From: Caulobacteraceae bacterium
GTDB taxonomy: Bacteria > Pseudomonadota > Alphaproteobacteria > Caulobacterales > Caulobacteraceae
Assembly: GCA_004144935.1 (NCBI GenBank)
Contig: SDZP01000143.1
Coordinates: 1-8,318, forward strand
Reading direction: 5' to 3'
DNA: 8,318 bases
Part shown: one piece after another, positions 4,588 through 8,318 of the stretch
Numbering within the stretch: position 1 is the stretch's first letter
Layout: each line of letters begins with the position of its first letter
Made by a program: the position numbers and the translations under genes
The notes under the pieces: generated by a model
Told to the model about the DNA's origin: nothing
The model's input: only the letters and a program-made list of their open reading frames with translations
The model's database searches: none

Positions 4588-7569
4588 ATGATGCGAGCCA
4601 AGACAGAGACTGTCGCCGAAATCGGCGCCGAATCGGCGCCCGACTACGCGCCGACCGACACCAGCTATGGGGCCCAGGCCTGGCTAACCCGCATCGGCGA
4701 CATCCAGACCATCTGGAACGAGTACAACGGCGCCGGCGTCCACGTCGGGGTCTACGATACCGGCGTGCAGTACACCCACCCCGACCTGGCCCTCAACTAC
4801 GACGCCAGCCTGCACATCACCTACAAGGGCGTCACCTATGACGGCGCCCCCTCGGCCTCGGTCGCTTACGGCGCCATCGGCCCGCACGGCACCAACGTCG
4901 CCGGCCTCATCGGCGCCAGCGCGGACGGCGCCAACGGCGTCGGGGTCGCCTTCGGAGCCAGCCTGACCGGGGTCAACATCTTCAACGACGGCGAGTTGGA
5001 CCTGAACGGCCTTATCAACGGAACCACGGATGGCGAGGGCCTTGTCTACGCCCTTCGCCAGTCGGCGACTTTCGATATCGTCAACAACAGCTGGGGCTCG
5101 TCCGGCGGGTTCTACGCCGGCAACAGTTCGGCCATGGACGGCGCCGGCGGCGCGGCCAAGGATTCCGCCTGGACCTACGCCACCGAAGCCGGCCGCGACG
5201 GCCTCGGAACCATCGTCGTCAAGTCGGCCGGCAACGACCGCGGCGATACCAACATGAATGACAGCGGGGCCCAGAGCCATTCCGTCATCCTGGTCGGGGC
5301 CATCCGTGTCGCGGGCAGCAAGAGCGACTTCGGAAGCTACGGCGCCAACCTTCTGATCTCCGCCCCCGGCACCGCGATCCAGACAACCGACCTCCTGGGT
5401 TCGGAAGGTTACGCCCCCGGCGACTTCTTCGACCAGTTCAGCGGCACCTCGGCCAGCGCCCCGATCGTCAGCGGCGTCATCGCCCTGATGCTGCAGGCCA
5501 ACCCGGAGCTGGGCTGGCGCGACGTGCAGGACATTCTCGCCTACTCCGCCAAACTGACCGGCTCGCCGGTCGGCGGCCCGCCAGACCCCGCCCTAAACTT
5601 TGAACGCAACGCCTGGTTCTACACCCACGCCACGACCTTGAACGGCGGCGGGCTGCACTTTTCCGAGGACTACGGCTTCGGCAAGCTCGATGCCTACGCC
5701 GCCGTCCGCATGGCCCAGACCTGGACCGTCGGCCAGAGCGCCCACCACAGCGCCAACATGGCTACCGTTCACAGCAACACGGTCAATCCGGGCGTCAACT
5801 ACGGCGCCACCTTCGATGAGACCTTCACCCTCGACATAGCTGAGCAGGTGAACATCGACCACCTGACCCTTACCCTCGATGTGGGCGCCAACATGCTGCG
5901 CCAGATCCGCATCATCCTAACTTCGCCGACCGGCACGGAAGTAGAGCTGTTCGACGGCGTCGCCGGCACCGCCAACAACTTCTCGACCTATCAGGGCCCG
6001 ATCGCATGGAACTACTCGGCCCAGGCTTTCCGGGGTGAACTGTCCCAGGGCGCCTGGAGCGTCCGCCTCGTCGATGCGGTAACCAACCTGACCCTGACGG
6101 GGACCATCAACGCGCTCAGCCTGGAAATCATCGGCGACCTGGCCACCATCGACCAGCGCTACGTCTACACTGCCGAATACCTGACCCCCGGAACCCTGAA
6201 CGACACCGACGGCGGCCGCGACACCCTCGACGCCTCGACGATCCGCACCAACAGCGTCGTCGACCTGTCGCTGGCCACGGCCAGCAACCTCGGCGGCGTC
6301 GGCATCACCCTGACCGCCGGCCACCTGGCGACGGTGATCACCGGCGATGGGGCCGATCGGCTCACCGGCGACGATCTCGATAACGCCCTGTGGGGCATGC
6401 GCGGCGACGACATCCTCAAGGGCGGTCTGGGGTCCGACGTCCTCAACGGAGGAGCGGGCACGGATGACCTCGACGGCGGGCTGGGCTTCGACACCGTCTC
6501 CTACGAGGGCGCCTCGGCCGGCGTTTCGGTCAGCCTGGCGATCACCGGGTGGCAGAACACCCTTGGCGCCGGCATCGACCGCCTCGCCGGCTTCGAGAGC
6601 CTGCGTGGCTCGTCGTACGCCGACGTGCTGACCGGCAATGCGGCCAGCAATCGCCTGACCGGAGACGGCGGCGCGGATCGGCTGGACGGCGCGGCGGGCA
6701 ATGACGTCCTCTATGGCGGGGCCGACGCCGATGACCTGTTCGGCGGCGTCGGGAACGACACCCTCGATGGCGGCGACGGCGACGATCGGCTGAACGGAGG
6801 CGACGGGGCCGACAAACTGTACGGCGGCGCGGGCGCCGATGTGATGACGGGCGGAATCGGCGCCGATCGCTTCGATGGCGGCGAAGGCGATGATTTGCTG
6901 CAGGGCGGGCTGGACAACGACTATCTGGATGGCGGCCTGGGCGCGGACGTGATGCAGGGAGGCCTGGCCAACGACGTGTATATCGTCGACGACCTCGCCG
7001 ATCAGGTTCTCGAGCTTGCTGACCAAGGCGCTGACATCGTTCGCTCCAGCGTCACCTGGACGCTCGGCGCCAATACCGAGCATCTGGAACTGCAGGGCGC
7101 CGGAGCCCTCAACGGGACCGGCAACGCCATGGTCAACAGCCTGAAGGGCAACGCCGCCGGCAACCGGCTCGATGGACTGGCGGCCAACGATTCGTTGTAC
7201 GGCGAAGGCGGCGACGACATCCTGATCGGCGGCGAGGGCAACGACCAGCTTCGCGGCGGCGCCGGGGCCGACGCGTTCGTCGTGGCGCACCAGTTCGGCG
7301 CGACGCTTGAGACCGACACCATATTCGATTTCAACGTCCTGGATGGGGACTACATCGATCTGTCGGCGATCGACGCCAATAGTCTGCTGGCCGGAAACCA
7401 GGCCTTCACCAAGGTCGCGGCCTTCTCCAAGCACGCCGGTGAGATGGCGCTCACCTTCGCGCCCGGACAGACCCTGCTCAAACTCGACATCAACGGCGAC
7501 GGCAAGGCCGACTACCAGATGAAGATCAACGGCGATGTCACCGGGGCCAGTGGAGGCTGGCTGCTCTAG
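4588..7569 (+). CDS. Secreted S8 kexin-like serine protease with P domain and RTX repeats
   Basis: The 993-residue product is a predicted calcium-dependent extracellular subtilase. The S8 domain (about 30-375) has the triad D57 (VYDTGVQYTHPDL), H100 (GPHGTNVAGLIG) and S288 (GTSASAPIVSG). The oxyanion-hole Asn is N216 (SAGNDRG), and DIVNNSWGS (163-171) matches the kexin SWGP region. A P domain (about 405-518) has ILTSPTGTEVELFDG and GAWSVRLVDA. RTX nonapeptides of the GGxGxDxLx type follow at about 586-639, 674-799 and 864-899. The C-terminal 95 residues resemble the serralysin C domain, with DTIFDFN (910-916) and DINGDGKAD (967-975), and end GGWLL. There is no N-terminal signal peptide, which fits export by an ABC-type type I system, but no such transporter is encoded here. 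There is no subtilase propeptide: the catalytic domain begins within about 30 residues. GAGGGGG (4574-4580) seven bases upstream supports ATG 4588; the adjacent ATG 4591 is equivalent. Its physiological substrate is unknown. Confidence 0.94.
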   Translation: MMRAKTETVAEIGAESAPDYAPTDTSYGAQAWLTRIGDIQTIWNEYNGAGVHVGVYDTGVQYTHPDLALNYDASLHITYKGVTYDGAPSASVAYGAIGPHGTNVAGLIGASADGANGVGVAFGASLTGVNIFNDGELDLNGLINGTTDGEGLVYALRQSATFDIVNNSWGSSGGFYAGNSSAMDGAGGAAKDSAWTYATEAGRDGLGTIVVKSAGNDRGDTNMNDSGAQSHSVILVGAIRVAGSKSDFGSYGANLLISAPGTAIQTTDLLGSEGYAPGDFFDQFSGTSASAPIVSGVIALMLQANPELGWRDVQDILAYSAKLTGSPVGGPPDPALNFERNAWFYTHATTLNGGGLHFSEDYGFGKLDAYAAVRMAQTWTVGQSAHHSANMATVHSNTVNPGVNYGATFDETFTLDIAEQVNIDHLTLTLDVGANMLRQIRIILTSPTGTEVELFDGVAGTANNFSTYQGPIAWNYSAQAFRGELSQGAWSVRLVDAVTNLTLTGTINALSLEIIGDLATIDQRYVYTAEYLTPGTLNDTDGGRDTLDASTIRTNSVVDLSLATASNLGGVGITLTAGHLATVITGDGADRLTGDDLDNALWGMRGDDILKGGLGSDVLNGGAGTDDLDGGLGFDTVSYEGASAGVSVSLAITGWQNTLGAGIDRLAGFESLRGSSYADVLTGNAASNRLTGDGGADRLDGAAGNDVLYGGADADDLFGGVGNDTLDGGDGDDRLNGGDGADKLYGGAGADVMTGGIGADRFDGGEGDDLLQGGLDNDYLDGGLGADVMQGGLANDVYIVDDLADQVLELADQGADIVRSSVTWTLGANTEHLELQGAGALNGTGNAMVNSLKGNAAGNRLDGLAANDSLYGEGGDDILIGGEGNDQLRGGAGADAFVVAHQFGATLETDTIFDFNVLDGDYIDLSAIDANSLLAGNQAFTKVAAFSKHAGEMALTFAPGQTLLKLDINGDGKADYQMKINGDVTGASGGWLL
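6343..6504 (+). repeat. RTX repeat block 1 (27-bp periodicity)
   Basis: About six consecutive nine-residue units (residues 586-639), such as MRGDDILKG, GLGSDVLNG and GAGTDDLDG, recur every 27 bases. In this family each pair of GGxGxD turns binds calcium in a parallel beta-roll. The block ends in the serralysin-type linker SYEGASAGVSVSLAI, which separates it from block 2. Confidence 0.85.
6607..6984 (+). repeat. RTX repeat block 2 (27-bp periodicity)
   Basis: This is the main beta-roll: about fourteen nonapeptides in register, including AAGNDVLYG, GVGNDTLDG, GDGDDRLNG, GAGADVMTG and GEGDDLLQG. It ends with GLANDVYIV and passes into the VDDLADQVLELADQGAD linker typical of Caulobacter and rhizobial RTX proteins. 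Units are diverged at the DNA level, so the array is not a recent expansion. Confidence 0.88.
7177..7284 (+). repeat. RTX repeat block 3 (27-bp periodicity)
   Basis: Four nonapeptides (LAANDSLYG, EGGDDILIG, GEGNDQLRG, GAGADAFVV) lie just before the C-terminal secretion region. This is the arrangement usual for type I substrates, where the last RTX roll folds on calcium outside the cell next to the export signal. Confidence 0.85.
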
Positions 7570-7595
7570 CCCGGGCCGGACGGGGGTGCGGCGCC

Positions 7596-7640
7596 CGCCG
7601 CCCGCTTCCCTGCGGCGTCGCCTGGCTGGCTTGGGCGGCG
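7596..7640. repeat. Inverted repeat between the protease and UPF0260 genes
   Basis: Perfect 8-bp arms CGCCGCCC (7596-7603) and GGGCGGCG (7633-7640) are separated by 29 bases in the 93-bp gap after the protease stop. A transcript could form a GC-only stem, but there is no following T-tract, so intrinsic termination is doubtful. It may impede read-through into the next gene or be chance in GC-rich sequence. No separate promoter for the downstream gene could be read. Confidence 0.3.
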
Positions 7641-7662
7641 GAAGCGGCGTAGAGGCTGGGCG

Positions 7663-8142
7663 ATGCCGCGCAAACCCTTCTGGGAATACAAGACCCTCGG
7701 CCAGATGACCGTGGCCGAATGGGAAAGCCTGTGTGACGGCTGCGGCCTCTGCTGCCTGGTGCGATTCGAGGACGAGGACAGCGGCGAGGTCATTCCGACG
7801 CGGGTCCACTGCAAGCTGTTCGACAGCCAGGCCTGCAGCTGCACCGACTACGTCAACCGCCAGAAGTACGTCCCTGACTGCGTGAAGCTGACGCCGCACA
7901 ACATCGAGCGGCTGCAGTGGATGCCGCTGTCCTGCGCCTATCGGCGACTGAACGAGGGCCGCACCCTGCCGGAGTGGCATCCGCTGGTCACCGGCGATCC
8001 GGAGAGCGTGCACAAGGCCGGCGTCTCGATCCGCGGCCAGACGATCAGCGAGGACACGCTTGCGGAGCCGGAGGACGCGCTGGAGCACACCGCCTACGAC
8101 CTGATGGACGACCGCAGCGACGATCCCTACGACCCGGACTGA
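7663..8142 (+). CDS. UPF0260 (YcgN-like) cysteine-cluster protein
   Basis: The 159-residue protein matches the UPF0260 family (E. coli YcgN) in length and layout. It opens with FWEYKTLGQMTVAEWESLCDGCGLCCL. The CxxCxxCC cluster is C24, C27, C30 and C31. Further cysteines at C50 (HCKLFD), C58 and C60 (ACSCTDY), C73 (PDCVKL) and C91 (LSCAYRRL) complete the pattern, and a WHPLVTGD motif lies near 104. The family is related to the YkgJ-type Zn/Fe-chelating proteins; its biochemical role is not established. It has no signal peptide or membrane segment. The ATG is preceded by GAGG with seven bases of spacing. The acidic C-terminal tail ends DRSDDPYDPD. It runs in the same direction as the protease, 93 bp downstream, but is probably functionally unrelated. 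From memory the C. crescentus counterpart CC_3276 neighbours pbpC. Confidence 0.92.
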   Translation: MPRKPFWEYKTLGQMTVAEWESLCDGCGLCCLVRFEDEDSGEVIPTRVHCKLFDSQACSCTDYVNRQKYVPDCVKLTPHNIERLQWMPLSCAYRRLNEGRTLPEWHPLVTGDPESVHKAGVSIRGQTISEDTLAEPEDALEHTAYDLMDDRSDDPYDPD

Positions 8143-8318
8143 TATCCCCCAAGCCGGAGGATGCGGCGCGGGGCCGACCGGGCGACAAGGGAGCTGCAGG
8201 GAACTCGCCCATGGTCGTCACCGCCTTCGCCGCCTGACGCTGATGGCCCACCAGACGAGAGCGGCGTTTCCGGCCGAACGAACAGCGCGCCGGCGCGTTG
8301 GACAGAGCAGGCCAAGAG
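8143..8318. other. Right-edge intergenic stretch without a supported gene
   Basis: No open frame here has both a convincing start and protein-like composition. The only structure seen is a near-palindrome at 8283-8300, CAGCGCGCC-GGCGCGTTG, an 18-bp dyad with one G/T mismatched pair. It could be a hairpin at the end of the UPF0260 transcript or part of a promoter for a gene outside the window. No T-tract follows. Confidence 0.4.

Noticed and set aside
3838..4591. Plus-strand frames opposite the putative regulator
   Set aside because: They have no suitable start or motifs, and the minus-strand gene has helix-turn-helix content and a ribosome-binding site.
6343..7284. The 27-bp periodicity considered as a CRISPR-like or satellite array
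   Set aside because: The period equals nine codons in frame and encodes GGxGxDxLx. There are no identical repeats with unique spacers; it is an RTX beta-roll.
7596..7640. Intrinsic terminator after the protease gene
   Set aside because: A stem is possible but the 29-base loop and the absence of a T-tract do not fit; it is kept only as an inverted repeat.
5917..8088. A 723-codon minus-strand open frame across the protease and UPF0260 genes
   Set aside because: It runs opposite two well-supported genes and through the gap between them. Its content is the reverse complement of RTX repeats and shows no recognisable domain.
8045..8315. Minus-strand frames at the right edge
   Set aside because: They overlap the 3' end of the UPF0260 gene, lack a ribosome-binding site and have Gly/Ser/Arg/Pro-rich non-protein-like composition.

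Overview
The window is high-GC DNA whose gene content points to the Caulobacteraceae (Caulobacter/Phenylobacterium type) or a close alphaproteobacterial relative. The clues are a PbpC-like class A penicillin-binding protein with a bactofilin-docking-like N-terminal peptide, a UPF0260 protein, a TTAACCAT/CtrA-like intergenic site, and a pair of intergenic palindromic elements of the CCCTCATCCG...CTTCTCCC...GGGAGAAGG type common in this group. This assignment is inferred from motifs read by eye, not from a database search.

Layout. Positions 1-878 (minus) hold the 5' part of an unrecognised, alanine/leucine-rich, probably helical protein that runs off the left edge. Positions 879-1192 are intergenic: a structured leader, a candidate CtrA site, and two inverted copies of a dispersed palindromic element facing each other. 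Positions 1193-3472 (minus, GTG start) encode a bifunctional transglycosylase/transpeptidase of the PbpC type. Just upstream on the same strand, 3541-4461 (minus, TTG start) encodes an unfamiliar protein with two winged-helix-like segments. A 126-bp divergent region carrying a nested inverted repeat separates it from 4588-7569 (plus), a 993-residue secreted protease: an S8 kexin-like catalytic domain, a P domain, about two dozen RTX calcium-binding nonapeptides, and a serralysin-like C-terminal domain with the uncleaved type I export signal expected there. Positions 7663-8142 (plus) encode a UPF0260/YcgN-like cysteine-cluster protein. The last 176 bp hold no supported gene.

How it fits together. 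The PBP and UPF0260 genes look like core genes. From memory, their Caulobacter crescentus counterparts (PbpC, CC_3277, and the UPF0260 protein CC_3276) have adjacent locus numbers. If so, the divergent regulator-protease pair between them is an accessory insertion: a two-gene module of a putative DNA-binding protein and a calcium-dependent exoprotease, with a symmetrical candidate operator between them. No type I transporter genes are present, so the protease must use an exporter encoded elsewhere. The module is the most interesting part of the window. Each domain is known, but the dedicated double-winged-helix partner and its operator are, as far as I can tell, not described.
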